NCBI GenBank assembly: GCA_012103255.1
Contig: WLXD01000001.1
Location: 124,001 to 188,000, forward strand
Source of the DNA: Acidobacteriota bacterium
GTDB taxonomy: Bacteria; Acidobacteriota; UBA890; WLXD01
Direction: 5' to 3'
Length of the DNA: 64,000 nucleotides
Under the pieces are notes generated by a model. The model was given only the letters and a program-made list of their open reading frames with translations, did not search any database and was not told the DNA's origin. A program made the position numbers and the translations under genes. Each line of letters begins with the position of its first letter. Within the stretch, counting starts at the first letter, position 1. This document shows positions 16,543-25,111 of the stretch, piece by piece.

Positions 16543-19221
16543 CTAGTCCGCCTTCAGTGCGACTACCGGCTCGACGCGCGTGGCCCGCCGAGCGGGAATC
16601 CACGCTGCCAGCACGGCAACCAGAAAGAGTACGAGTCCAACGGACGAGTACACGATCGGATCCCCCGGATTCACGTCGGGCAACGCACTCGCGAGGATCT
16701 GGCCAAGCCCGAATGCCATCGCCAACCCCACGACTACGCCCACGATGATCAACACGCTCGTGTTGCGCATCACCATCTGACGGACTGTGGATCGACTCGC
16801 CCCGAGTGCCATGCGAATGCCGAACTCTCGCGTGCGCTCCGCCACCATGAACGACAGCACTCCGTAGATGCCGGCGCCCGCCATCACAAGGGCGAAGCCG
16901 GCGAACACGCCGAGCATGCTCGCTATGGCGTTGAATGACGAGAGCCCGTCGGCGTAGATACGGCCCTGAGTGCGCACGTCGGCAATCGGCTGTTCGGGAT
17001 CGACGGCCAGCACGGCCTGCCGGGCCGGCGTGGTGAGTTCGAGCGGATCGCCGATTGCCTCGAGAAGGAGTGCTCCGGTACGACGCGTGTTCTGGTCGAT
17101 GGGTAGGTAGACCTGCGGTACGACCGGGTTCGTTGGATCCGGGAAGATCTCGTTGGCGGCCACGCCAACCACCGTCAACCACTCGCCATCACCGATCTTG
17201 ATCTCCTGACCGATCGGATCTGCGTCGGGCCAGAAGCGATCGACCGCTTCTTCATTCACAACGACCACCGGAGCGGTATCGGAGCGATCCTCAGAGCCGA
17301 ACAACCGCCCGCTAGCGGGGGCGACCTTCGCAAGATCGAAGTAGTTCGGACTCACAACCAGCGGGAAGGCGAAGGGTCTCTGCTCTTCCTCACGCAGCTC
17401 GGCCCCGGCGACCTCGAAAGACACCGTACCGACAAGATCCGCCACGGGCCGATCATTCATCCACACGGCGCGAACCACACCGGGTGTGTTCTCGACCCGC
17501 TGCGTCACCTCTGCGCGGAATTGACGCACCATCTCGAGATCGGGATAGTTCAACTCGGGCATGTCCACGCGCATTGTCAGCACGGAGTCCGGCGCGTGGT
17601 GGTAGTCGAGGGTGCGCAACTCCACCAGTGATCGCAGCATCAAGCCGGCGACGACCATGAGCGCGATGGCCAGCGACACCTGAGTTGCCACGAGCACGCG
17701 CCGGTCACGCAGACTCACCGGGTCAGCTGACGTTCGCCCACCCTCCTTGAGAGTCGCTGCGAGATCGGCTCGCGAAGAACGCCACGCTGGCAGCAGACCG
17801 AAGAGCACCGGCGCCAGCAGCGACACCACCAGCGTGAACCCGAGCACGCGCATGTCGATCGAGAGCATCTTGAAGAACGAACTCATGCCGCCGTTGTCAC
17901 CGACGAGCCAGGTGAGCCCGTAGATGACGCCGCGGGTCACGAGCAGGCCCAGGGCACCCGCTGCGAGCGACAACATCATGCTCTCGGTCACGAGCTGGCG
18001 GAGAATCCGTCCGCGACCCGCGCCAATCGCCGCGCGGACGGCGAGTTCCTGCGCGCGCCCGGTAGCCCTCGCGAGTGTCATGGTGGCGACGTTCGAGCAG
18101 GCGATGAGCATCACCAACCCCACCGTGATCCCCAACAGCGCCATGATCACCCAGAACGTGTTGTCGGCGAGTCCCGACTGGAAGTCCTGCACCAGGAACG
18201 CCCAGCCACGATTGGTCTCCGGATAGCGCTCTTCGAGCTGACGGTTGATCTGATCGACCTCGGCCTGCGCCTGTTCGATCGTCACCCCCGGAGCAAGACG
18301 GGCGGTAAGGAAGAGGCCATTGGCGTCGCGGGACGCATCGGGTGTGTCGACTTCTATCGGCACCCACACGTCCACGGCCGCCATGTCGCCGAATTCCATC
18401 AGCGGGTTGGCAACCCCGACGATCGTGGTGGGTTGCCCGTCGACCTTGACGATCTCACCGATCACACCGGGGTCCGAGCCAAACCGACGCTCCCACATGC
18501 CATGGCTCAGTTGGGCGACGCGATCAGCGCCGGCGCGATCCTCGCCGGGCAGGAAGTTCCGACCGCTGAAGGGATCTACCCCCCAGGTCTGCGCCATATC
18601 AGCGGTCATCAAACCCACCGTGATCCGCGTGGGCTCCTCGACTCCGGTGAGCACACCGGGCCGCCGGGCCATCGCAACAACTGCGTCGAAGCTCTCCGCC
18701 TGCTCACGCAAGTCGAGGAGATCCGGCAGAGACGTGCCCATCCGGTCCACGCCCCGTTCTGCGTTGTTGCGCCACAGGAACACGGCAGTGTCCTGGTCTG
18801 CCATCGGCATCTCGGCAAAGAAGATCACGCTCACCATGCTGCAGATGGCGCTGTTAACGCCGATTGCCAGAGTGAGCGTGAGCACCGTCAGAACGGTGAA
18901 CGTTGGGGCATGCAGTAGGGACCGCACGCCGTAACGGAGATCCTGTAGAAAGTGGCCCATCAGACCGTCTCCTGTTCGCGAACCGGGGAGATTCGTGCGC
19001 GGCCGATCCAATCCTGCCCGCAACGACCGCAATGCCTGGCTCCAGTACCAGCGCTGTGCAGGTCGTCGCCCCTGCGGGAGCCGATGCGTGGCGAATTCCT
19101 CACGCAGGTCGCCGAGCAGTTCCTCGCGTTCGGCGCGCGGCGTGAAGAGTCGCAACAACACCGTCGCAAGGCGCGGCGGTGAGTCGTTGGAAGAGGTGGG
19201 ATCGGATGATTTGTTTTGCAT
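16543..19221 (-). CDS. ADOP-type duplicated permease (MacB/FtsX-like)
   Basis: An 892-residue member with the prefix LLRLFTPRAEREELLGDLREEF followed by QRWYWSQALRSL, the same prefix style as the ADOPs at 35206 and 51652. The first unit opens with MGHFLQDLRYGVRSL and LTLAIGVNSAICSMV; FtsX copies are marked by AIGAGRGRILRQLV and RTREFGIRMALGASRS. ATG at 19221 sits inside an inverted repeat (19213-19233). The product is an inner-membrane protein with two large periplasmic domains and no ATPase partner nearby. The co-transcribed PadR gene follows immediately. The transported or sensed molecule is unknown. Confidence 0.92.
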   Translation of the reverse strand: MQNKSSDPTSSNDSPPRLATVLLRLFTPRAEREELLGDLREEFATHRLPQGRRPAQRWYWSQALRSLRAGLDRPRTNLPGSRTGDGLMGHFLQDLRYGVRSLLHAPTFTVLTVLTLTLAIGVNSAICSMVSVIFFAEMPMADQDTAVFLWRNNAERGVDRMGTSLPDLLDLREQAESFDAVVAMARRPGVLTGVEEPTRITVGLMTADMAQTWGVDPFSGRNFLPGEDRAGADRVAQLSHGMWERRFGSDPGVIGEIVKVDGQPTTIVGVANPLMEFGDMAAVDVWVPIEVDTPDASRDANGLFLTARLAPGVTIEQAQAEVDQINRQLEERYPETNRGWAFLVQDFQSGLADNTFWVIMALLGITVGLVMLIACSNVATMTLARATGRAQELAVRAAIGAGRGRILRQLVTESMMLSLAAGALGLLVTRGVIYGLTWLVGDNGGMSSFFKMLSIDMRVLGFTLVVSLLAPVLFGLLPAWRSSRADLAATLKEGGRTSADPVSLRDRRVLVATQVSLAIALMVVAGLMLRSLVELRTLDYHHAPDSVLTMRVDMPELNYPDLEMVRQFRAEVTQRVENTPGVVRAVWMNDRPVADLVGTVSFEVAGAELREEEQRPFAFPLVVSPNYFDLAKVAPASGRLFGSEDRSDTAPVVVVNEEAVDRFWPDADPIGQEIKIGDGEWLTVVGVAANEIFPDPTNPVVPQVYLPIDQNTRRTGALLLEAIGDPLELTTPARQAVLAVDPEQPIADVRTQGRIYADGLSSFNAIASMLGVFAGFALVMAGAGIYGVLSFMVAERTREFGIRMALGASRSTVRQMVMRNTSVLIIVGVVVGLAMAFGLGQILASALPDVNPGDPIVYSSVGLVLFLVAVLAAWIPARRATRVEPVVALKAD

Positions 19222-19233
19222 TCCACACAAAAC
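19213..19233. promoter_or_regulatory. Inverted repeat over the ADOP start codon, candidate PadR operator
   Basis: GTTTTG (19213-19218) and CAAAAC (19228-19233) form a 6-bp inverted repeat with a 9-bp spacer that contains the start codon of the leftward ADOP gene at 19221. The half-sites are short and A/T-rich, so chance cannot be excluded, but the ADOP at 35206 has a repeat in the same place. Confidence 0.4.
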
Positions 19234-19327
19234 TACGCCACCGCGCGGATGAAGTTTCGATTCCCGCGAGAAAAGTGGGCCGCTCCCTCGTTGGTCCGCG
19301 GGTGGGCAACGGCTCCGGGGGGCGCAG

Positions 19328-19879
19328 CTAGCTGCCGGGCGAGACCTCGTCGATCTCCAGCACGGCGGTACCACGCGGGCGTTGCACGGTCACCTCGTCG
19401 CCCTCGGCGGCGCCCAGAAACGCCTTGCCGATCGGCGAGGCCCAGCTGATGCGACCGCTCGAAGGGTCGGCCTCATCGGCGCCGACGATCACGTAGGTGT
19501 GCGCCGTGCCGTCCTCATCGAGAGCCCGCACACGATCGCCGAACCGGACAACGCCATCGCTCTCCGTCCGAGGTTCGACAACCTCGAACGATCCGACGCG
19601 CTCACGCAACAGCGCCATCTGCTGCTCAAGCTGATGCCGCCGCGACCGCAGAATCGCGTGTTCCTTCTCACCCTGGAGTCCGGCCTCCGCCAATCGCGTG
19701 AGTTCGGCCAGCACTGCGGGCCGCTGCCGCAACTCGAGATCGTGCAGTTCTTCGTGCAGCGTCTCGGCTCCCTCTGGCGTGATGTAGTTCTTCACCCCAG
19801 GTGGCAACACGGGCAGCGGCCGGATCGACAGCTCCGCCGCCGGATCGAAATCGGACTCACGCGTGAAGGCCTTGTTCAT
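19328..19879 (-). CDS. GreA/GreB-family transcription factor homologue, acidic tip altered
   Basis: A 183-residue protein with the Gre layout: KAFTRESDFD and PPGVKNYITPEG at the N-terminus, a coiled-coil hairpin at about 40-95, and the C-terminal FKBP-like domain (FGDRVRALDEDG, YVIVGADEADPSSGRISWASPIGKAFLG, GDEVTV). Gre factors enter the RNA polymerase secondary channel and stimulate transcript cleavage through two acids at the coiled-coil tip, usually GD-L-x-EN-A-E. Here that tip appears as AGLQGEKEH, so both acids seem replaced. It may therefore act as a non-cleaving competitor rather than as GreB; this depends on my manual alignment. It stands alone, divergent from a small gene on the plus strand. 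Confidence 0.8.
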   Translation of the reverse strand: MNKAFTRESDFDPAAELSIRPLPVLPPGVKNYITPEGAETLHEELHDLELRQRPAVLAELTRLAEAGLQGEKEHAILRSRRHQLEQQMALLRERVGSFEVVEPRTESDGVVRFGDRVRALDEDGTAHTYVIVGADEADPSSGRISWASPIGKAFLGAAEGDEVTVQRPRGTAVLEIDEVSPGS

Positions 19880-19914
19880 CGAATGAGTCTACAAGGGCAG
19901 CGGGGCGAGGGATC

Positions 19915-19944
19915 TTGCGTTGCGACTCCCAGATCGCGTATTTT
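19915..19944 (+). promoter_or_regulatory. Candidate promoter for the small gene at 20011
   Basis: TTGCGT (19915-19920) and TATTTT (19939-19944) are separated by 18 bp in an otherwise GC-rich stretch, pointing rightward toward 20011. A start of transcription near 19951 would give a leader of about 60 nt. Confidence 0.45.
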
Positions 19945-20010
19945 TTCGCGCTAAAGGCTGTGCCGTCTGCGCCGCCGCCCGTCGATACGAACCAACTCGG
20001 TGGAGGACCT

Positions 20011-20253
20011 ATGCCCGTACCCACAACCCGCTCCGAAGCCAGAGCCGAATGGAGACGCCCGCGTCTCTTTCGCCTTGATCGCGCCACCGACGTTCGCGGA
20101 GGGATGACTGGCGCCGGAGGCGGGACGGACGCTGAGATAGGGGGGGCCGGCACTTCCACAGCAAACAAGCTTCTGGTCAATACTGCTGAGACGTCCTCCT
20201 ACAACACCCCCACCACGCCTTACGCGGGGCCAGGTCTCGCCGCACCGAGCTGA
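20011..20253 (+). CDS. Small orphan protein with a lasso-type leader-like N-terminus
   Basis: An 80-residue frame beginning MPVPTTRSEARAEW. A strong Shine-Dalgarno (GGAGG, 4 bp before the ATG) and an upstream promoter-like pair support that it is real. The segment W-R-R-P-R-L-F-R-L-D-R-A-T (residues 14-26) follows the spacing of the lasso-peptide leader rule Y-x-x-P-x-L-x-x-x-G-x-x-x-x-T. It is followed by GG and a glycine-rich then Ser/Thr/Tyr/Asn/Pro-rich tail ending YAGPGLAAPS. No cyclase, protease or other RiPP enzyme is encoded nearby. A precursor peptide is one reading; a plain unknown small protein is the other. Confidence 0.5.
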   Translation: MPVPTTRSEARAEWRRPRLFRLDRATDVRGGMTGAGGGTDAEIGGAGTSTANKLLVNTAETSSYNTPTTPYAGPGLAAPS

Positions 20254-20275
20254 TCCGAGGGGCTCGCATCTCGGA
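20254..20275 (+). terminator. Hairpin directly after the small gene
   Basis: TCCGAG (20254-20259) and CTCGGA (20270-20275) form a perfect 6-bp stem with a 10-nt loop starting at the base after the stop codon. There is no T tract, so it may be a weak terminator or an RNA-stabilising 3' hairpin. A second GC-rich foldback (GGCC pairs) lies at about 20285-20310. Confidence 0.35.
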
Positions 20276-20350
20276 GTAGTCGCGGGCCTCCTTAGGCTCG
20301 GGGGGCCTGTCCCAGCGGTGCGCTACAGCGGCACAGCGGGGCCCGGCCGG

Positions 20351-20836
20351 CTACCTCAACCGCCGAGCAAAGCCGGAGTGGAGGCAATACATCCAGCCGG
20401 CGAACCACAGTGGCATGTCATCCGGCAGGCTGATGCGGCACTTCTTCCAGCCGCCATCGGCGTGACCGATCTTGGCTCCGTTCTCGAGCAGCTCATTGGT
20501 CTTGAACACGCCCCAGCCTGGCTCAGACCGCATCACGAGGCTGCGTCCTAGAGCGTCGATGTCGACATGGACTTTGGCGAACTTCGGCGGCGCCATCGCC
20601 TCCGCGACGACACGCCCTTCGATCTCGAGACGAGCCCAGCTGATCGGCAACAGCTTCGCCGGCTTCACTGTGCCTGATGTGAACTGTGCGGAAGTTCCAT
20701 CAATGGTCATCGACCATCGCGCGTTGAACTCGCGGTGGTCGTACGGGTGGTAGTTGATCTCGCCCATCTCGCGTCCGTCGGAGTCCAAGACTCGACGGCG
20801 CTCGAACAGAAGGCGCTCCTTGACAAGCAGCTCCAT
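20351..20836 (-). CDS. Hypothetical protein, no recognised family
   Basis: A 161-residue soluble-looking protein starting MELLVKERLLFERRRV. GGGGGAG lies 2 bp before the ATG at 20836, a strong ribosome site that decides this start over a longer frame. The sequence alternates short charged strands (RVLDSDGREMGEINY, RLEIEGRVVAEAM) and ends with a conserved-looking aromatic cluster (PLWFAGWMYCLHSGFARRLR). A beta-rich fold is likely. No signal peptide or catalytic motif is seen. It is divergent from the PadR gene at 21027 and shares its 190-bp upstream region, so the same regulator could control it. Confidence 0.7.
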   Translation of the reverse strand: MELLVKERLLFERRRVLDSDGREMGEINYHPYDHREFNARWSMTIDGTSAQFTSGTVKPAKLLPISWARLEIEGRVVAEAMAPPKFAKVHVDIDALGRSLVMRSEPGWGVFKTNELLENGAKIGHADGGWKKCRISLPDDMPLWFAGWMYCLHSGFARRLR

Positions 20837-20943
20837 GGCTCCCCCTTGCTCTTGCCACGATGACAGTTGGGGAGAACCGGAAGGAGAGCGGACACGGGGC
20901 GCTCTGCATCCGCGATTACACCGAGGGAGAGTCCTATCGAGCC

Positions 20944-21007
20944 TTGACACCTCGCTCATAGAGGGGTTAACTAATACCTATTTCTAAGATGTATTGAGAT
21001 AGGGGTA
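20944..21007 (+). promoter_or_regulatory. Candidate promoter and operator of the PadR/ADOP pair at 21027
   Basis: TTGACA at 20944-20949 is followed after 17 bp by TTAACT (20967-20972). Just downstream are AATAC (20973-20977) and GTATT (20991-20995), a perfect 5-bp inverted repeat with a 13-bp spacer, and flanking GGGGTTAAC / GGGGTAAC direct repeats. The stretch is strikingly A/T-rich against the surrounding DNA. It is a plausible site for PadR autorepression. Confidence 0.5.
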
Positions 21008-21026
21008 ACCCAAGGAGCGAAGAGGA

Positions 21027-21356
21027 ATGAGTGGAGGCGGACTCTTCACCGGCACGCTCAACATGCTGGTGCTGCTCGCGCTCAGCGACGGCCCGCTGCA
21101 CGGCTACGCGATCGGACGATGGATCCGACAAAGCAGCCAGGGCGCGCTGGGCGTTGCCGAGGGCCAGCTCTATCCGGCGCTGCACTGCATGGCGGAGCGC
21201 GGATGGCTGAAGGAATCCAAAGGCAAGACCGAGACTGGCCGGAGCGCAAAGTTCTATGAACTTACCGTGGCCGGACGGCAGCGCTTGAGCGAAGAACAGG
21301 ACAGCTGGCAGCAGTACAGCGACGCCGTCCAACACGTCATCGCCTCACGCGGCTAG
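21027..21356 (+). CDS. PadR family transcriptional regulator
   Basis: A 109-residue winged-helix protein. MLVLLALSDGPLHGYAIGRWIRQ and GQLYPALHCMAERGWLKESKGKTETGRSAKFYELTVAGRQRL give the helix-turn-helix and wing; the GxLYPALH pattern is the common PadR recognition helix. AAGGAGCGAAGAGG upstream of the ATG supplies the ribosome site. It is followed 8 bp later by the ADOP permease it probably controls. It is of a different subgroup from the PadRs at 16214 and 37888, which have an MGKGDYLGEFE-type N-terminus. Confidence 0.93.
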   Translation: MSGGGLFTGTLNMLVLLALSDGPLHGYAIGRWIRQSSQGALGVAEGQLYPALHCMAERGWLKESKGKTETGRSAKFYELTVAGRQRLSEEQDSWQQYSDAVQHVIASRG

Positions 21357-21364
21357 GCGAACGA

Positions 21365-24058
21365 ATGGATCGGCAGCGGTCACGAACTCGATGGCGTTTC
21401 CTGCCCCAGGGGGTAGCGCGGCGTGCCGAGTCCGAGGTGCGCGCCGAGATCGATCTCTATATCGAGCTCCGAGCCGAGGAGCTCATCGAAGAAGGGCACT
21501 CCCCCGAACGCGCCCAGCAACTCGCCGAAGATGCCTTCGGCGAGGTCGACGTCATCGTCGGCGACTGCCTCGACACCACCCAACGCAGGTACTGGCGGCA
21601 GCGCCGGGAGGAAACCATGGGAAGTCTGATTCGCGACATCAAATTCGCGCTGCGCACCCTGCGCCGTGCGCCGCGCCTCGTCGCCGCAGTGACCATTACG
21701 CTAGCCCTGGGGATCGGCGCCAACAGCGCGATCTTCTCGGTACTCGATGCGGTCGTCCTCCGACCCCTGGCGTACCCCGAGTCGGACCGCCTGTTTGTCG
21801 TGTGGACGCAGTTTCCGGAACAGGGCGACTTCGAGTTCCCTTCATCGGCGGCCGAGTACCTGGACTACGCGGCGGAGACCGAAGCGTTCGAGAGTATGGC
21901 TGCCTATGCAGTCTTCTCGCGTGTCCTCACCGGCCACGGCGCGCCTGCTGCGATCGCTGCCGCCTTCACGACAGCGACAACTTGGGAGCTCCTCGGCGCG
22001 AGGGCGACGATCGGGCGACTGTATGACCAAGCCGACGACCAGCCCGATAGCGCCAACGTCGCGGTGCTGGCGCATGATGCGTGGACGAACCTCTTCGGAG
22101 CCGATCCGTCCGTGATCGGCCGCGCGGTCGAGATCGGCGGCATCGCCACCACGATCATCGGCGTGCTCGAGCAGGGCTTCACGTTGCCCGAGAACCCTGC
22201 GGACATCTACCAGCCTCTCGGCCTCCGCCGCGACCTCATTACCGATCGCAGCGGCCACTACCTGACCGTGGTGGGCCGGGCCCGCGAGGGCATCGCTGTG
22301 GAGCGCATTGCGAGCGAGATGGAAGCCGTGAGCGCGCGGTGGACCGCCGAGTACCCGCACGCGCACCCGCTCGGCGTCGAAGCTCTACGCGACGAGGTCG
22401 GCGGCGGCTCAGGCCTGGCCCTGGTGGCGGTGCTTGGCGCCGTGGCCGCGGTGCTTCTGATCGCGTGCGCCAACGTGGCGGGGCTCATGCTCACGCGGAC
22501 GCTGGCGCGGCAACGTGAGATGGCCATCCGGGCGGCAATCGGCGCCGCGCGGCGGCACCTGGCGCGTCAGGTTCTTGTGGAGGGTGTGGTGCTGGCGTCG
22601 CTCGGCGGGCTACTCGGACTGGGACTTGCGGCGCTCGCGCTGCCGGCCATCCTCCGGCTCGAACCCGGCGACCTGCCCCGACTCGGCGAGGTCGGAATCG
22701 ACGGCCGGGTGGTGGTCTTCACCGGCGTCGTCGCCGTCCTGAGCGGCGTTCTTTTCTCGCTCGTTCCCGCCCTCCGCATGTCTGGCTTCGAGCCGCAGCG
22801 TGCACTCGCCGGGGGCGGGCGGAGCTCCGGCGATGCGAGTCGCCAGCGTTTCCTGCGCGGCATCGTGATGGCGGAGATCGCTCTGGCGCTCGTTCTCGTC
22901 ACGGCGGCCGGCTTGCTCACGCGCAGCTTCAGCGAACTCATGCAGGTCGACGCCGGATTGCAGAGCGAAGGAGCTTTCACGAGTCGGGTGACACTGCCGC
23001 GGAGCGCCTACGCCGACCCGCAGCTGATTCGTACGTTCTTTGACGCCCTCCAGACCGAGGTCGAAGCGATCCCCGGCGTGCAGCAGGCCGGCGCGATCCG
23101 CCGACTACCTCTTGCCGACGGCGGATTCATGGAGGTGTTCCTGAAGGAAGATGAGTCGATCGAGGACCCGAACGCCGGTCACCGCTTCGAATATCAGATG
23201 GCAACCGAGGAGTACTTCGCGGCTGCCGGGATCGAGCTGGCGAGCGGCCGGAGCTTCCTGTCCACCGACGACGTCGGCACCGAGCGCGTCGCGATCATCA
23301 ACGAAACCGTCGCGAGGATGCATTTCGCGGGCGAAGATCCGGTCGGCCAGACGATCCAGATTCTCGCGTCCGTGCCAAGCACCGAACCCTTCCGCATCGT
23401 CGGCGTCGCGCGCGACGTACTCCAGGACAACCTCGGGAGCGTGGCGCCGCCGCAGATCTACGTGTCGCACCGACAGGCCACCGAGTACATGACCGGCATG
23501 ACAACTTCGTTGGCGTACCTGATTCGTACTCGTGAGGACCCGGCAGCGCTGGGCGAGGCGTTCCGTGCGGCGGTCAACCGAATCGACCCGGAGCTGGCGA
23601 CCACCGGCACCTCGACGATGGAGGCTGTCATCTGGGAGTCATTGGCTCGCCCGCGGTTCCTCGCGCTCCTGCTTAGCATGGTGGGGGCGCTCGCCCTGAC
23701 CCTCGCAGGAATCGGTGTGTACGGCGTCGTGTCGTACGGAGTTGAGCAGCGCACCAAGGAGTTCGGCATCCGGATGGCGCTCGGGGCACAGCGCGGCCAG
23801 GTGATTCGCATGGTCGTCAGCCAGGGCGCACGACCGGCCCTTGCCGGTGCTGCCGTGGGTCTTGTCAGCGTCTTGCTGGTCGGCCAGTTGGTCGTGAACG
23901 GATCGCTCGGCGGGCTGTTGTTTGGAATCAGCCCCTACGATCCCGGCACGATTGGTGGCGTCGCCCTCACTCTTCTGGCTGTGGCCTTGCTCGCTGCGTG
24001 GGTGCCGGCACGACGGGCCGTCCGGGTGGAAGCGGTCGAGGCAATCGCGGCCGACTGA
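21365..24058 (+). CDS. ADOP-type duplicated permease with permease-prefix domain
   Basis: An 897-residue inner-membrane protein. Its N-terminal prefix differs from the other five: EVRAEIDLYIELRAEELIEEGHSPERAQQLAEDAFGEVDVI at about 24-65 is the helical permease-prefix domain found in part of this family. The two MacB/FtsX units follow: ITLALGIGANSAIFSVLDAVVL, VLAHDAWTNLFGADPSVIGRAVEI, REMAIRAAIGAARRHL in the first, and RTKEFGIRMALGAQRGQV in the second. It is translated just after the PadR gene. No ATPase is encoded nearby. Its stop is 6 bp from that of the convergent metallohydrolase gene. Confidence 0.92.
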   Translation: MDRQRSRTRWRFLPQGVARRAESEVRAEIDLYIELRAEELIEEGHSPERAQQLAEDAFGEVDVIVGDCLDTTQRRYWRQRREETMGSLIRDIKFALRTLRRAPRLVAAVTITLALGIGANSAIFSVLDAVVLRPLAYPESDRLFVVWTQFPEQGDFEFPSSAAEYLDYAAETEAFESMAAYAVFSRVLTGHGAPAAIAAAFTTATTWELLGARATIGRLYDQADDQPDSANVAVLAHDAWTNLFGADPSVIGRAVEIGGIATTIIGVLEQGFTLPENPADIYQPLGLRRDLITDRSGHYLTVVGRAREGIAVERIASEMEAVSARWTAEYPHAHPLGVEALRDEVGGGSGLALVAVLGAVAAVLLIACANVAGLMLTRTLARQREMAIRAAIGAARRHLARQVLVEGVVLASLGGLLGLGLAALALPAILRLEPGDLPRLGEVGIDGRVVVFTGVVAVLSGVLFSLVPALRMSGFEPQRALAGGGRSSGDASRQRFLRGIVMAEIALALVLVTAAGLLTRSFSELMQVDAGLQSEGAFTSRVTLPRSAYADPQLIRTFFDALQTEVEAIPGVQQAGAIRRLPLADGGFMEVFLKEDESIEDPNAGHRFEYQMATEEYFAAAGIELASGRSFLSTDDVGTERVAIINETVARMHFAGEDPVGQTIQILASVPSTEPFRIVGVARDVLQDNLGSVAPPQIYVSHRQATEYMTGMTTSLAYLIRTREDPAALGEAFRAAVNRIDPELATTGTSTMEAVIWESLARPRFLALLLSMVGALALTLAGIGVYGVVSYGVEQRTKEFGIRMALGAQRGQVIRMVVSQGARPALAGAAVGLVSVLLVGQLVVNGSLGGLLFGISPYDPGTIGGVALTLLAVALLAAWVPARRAVRVEAVEAIAAD

Positions 24059-24064
24059 CTCGGC

Positions 24065-24550
24065 CTAGTACCAGAACTTCAGCTGCACACGGTCACGCGG
24101 CATGGGTAAGGCTTCGGGGGGCGCAAAACGCACTCTCCGGGGCCGTTGCCGCGAGCCACGCCAGCGGGCGGTTTCCGGGTCCACGCCGGCATACCGCTCG
24201 AGCAGATCAAGGTAGAGCCGGGCGTACTCCGGGCCGTGCCCAGCGGCGTTGGGCAACGCAGCCCACAAGTGCGCGTGCGCGGTCTCGTGCAACACGACCA
24301 TCAAGGAACGGCTCCAGCGCGGTAGTCGTATCTGATGGTCGTCGTAGACGTAGCAGGCCGTGCGTCGCGACCGCCCATCGGTAACGTGCGGCGCAGGAGC
24401 GTCCAGATGGTCGTTCCATACGCGCGCTACGAGTTGCTGACACTCCGGCAACGACAGAGGCGGCCCCGGCCATGCCGGGAGCTTGCGCTCCCACGTATAG
24501 ACCGCGGATCTCTGGCTATCCCGTGCCGAGCCCACCCCTGAACTCCCCAT
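24065..24550 (-). CDS. Small zinc metallohydrolase-like protein (HExxH, TIGR04338-like)
   Basis: About 161 residues with VVLHETAHAHLW (HExxH) followed some 15 residues later by HGPEYARLYLDLLERYAG. The combination HExxH...HGPE(F/Y) resembles the TIGR04338 putative metallohydrolases and, more distantly, SprT-like proteins; the downstream His would be the third zinc ligand. The substrate is unknown. An alternative GTG start at 24607 directly abuts the stop of the nucleotidyltransferase gene, so the three leftward genes may form one unit; ATG at 24550 is kept because the conserved part begins about 10 residues later. No signal peptide is seen. Confidence 0.7.
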   Translation of the reverse strand: MGSSGVGSARDSQRSAVYTWERKLPAWPGPPLSLPECQQLVARVWNDHLDAPAPHVTDGRSRRTACYVYDDHQIRLPRWSRSLMVVLHETAHAHLWAALPNAAGHGPEYARLYLDLLERYAGVDPETARWRGSRQRPRRVRFAPPEALPMPRDRVQLKFWY

Positions 24551-24607
24551 GCCGAGATCATAGCGCCGCGACGGGTCGGAGTTGGGCGCCCTGGCCGCCG
24601 CCTTCAC

Positions 24608-25111
24608 TCAGCGGCCTTCAGCCTCGTCTAGCAAGCGGCGAAGCGTCGGAAGAACCAGTCTGTCCTTCTCGCGGTTCGCCGCCTCCTTTGAGCGGATGAT
24701 ATCGGCGAGCGAGGCGACCTTGATGGCGAGGTCCCTGACGGTAATTGCCAGAGCATCCCTGCGGAGGTCGTCGAAGCCCTGTGTTCCGGAAGGTGTGAAT
24801 GTCAGGTCAAGAGCGCCATGGGACGTCACCAGGTTCCAAATATCCGCGCGTTCGAGCGCCTCAGCCGAGCGCTCGAATGGCAAACCGTCCGGACTAGTCC
24901 CAACGCGAATTCGAGCCTCAAGGTCCACCAGCGCCGCCGCCAGTGCCGCCAGGTTCTGACGGCTCGTGCTCGGCGTGATATCGACATCTGTCGTCAGGTG
25001 CGGCGACCCATGTAGCGTGGCGGCCAGTCCGCCGATGAGAACGTAGCGAACGCCGTGCTTTTCGAGAACCGCGAGAATGGCCTCGGGGTCGAACGCTCCG
25101 AGCTCAGCCAT
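24608..25111 (-). CDS. Nucleotidyltransferase (MNT/AbiEii-like) of an HTH-NTase pair
   Basis: A 167-residue small nucleotidyltransferase. YVLIGGLAATLHGSPHLTTDVDI at 23-45 contains the GG-x-A and the DVDI acidic pair expected at the active site of the minimal NTase fold. The C-terminal helix (SLADIIRSKEAANREKDRLVLPTL) is typical of chromosomal toxin-antitoxin-like NTases. It overlaps the preceding HTH gene by 8 bp. Such pairs resemble AbiE-type or related toxin/antitoxin modules, but it could also be a housekeeping regulator pair; no activity can be assigned from sequence alone. Confidence 0.78.
   Translation of the reverse strand: MAELGAFDPEAILAVLEKHGVRYVLIGGLAATLHGSPHLTTDVDITPSTSRQNLAALAAALVDLEARIRVGTSPDGLPFERSAEALERADIWNLVTSHGALDLTFTPSGTQGFDDLRRDALAITVRDLAIKVASLADIIRSKEAANREKDRLVLPTLRRLLDEAEGR

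Noticed and set aside
16541-17182. N-terminal extension of the PadR gene into the ADOP gene on the same strand
   Set aside because: The extension is arginine-rich out-of-frame permease sequence. The normal PadR N-terminus with its start at 16540 is complete.
9767-24058. Insertion sequence or prophage near the repeated permease genes
   Set aside because: No transposase, integrase or terminal repeats were seen. The repetition is at the gene-family level only.
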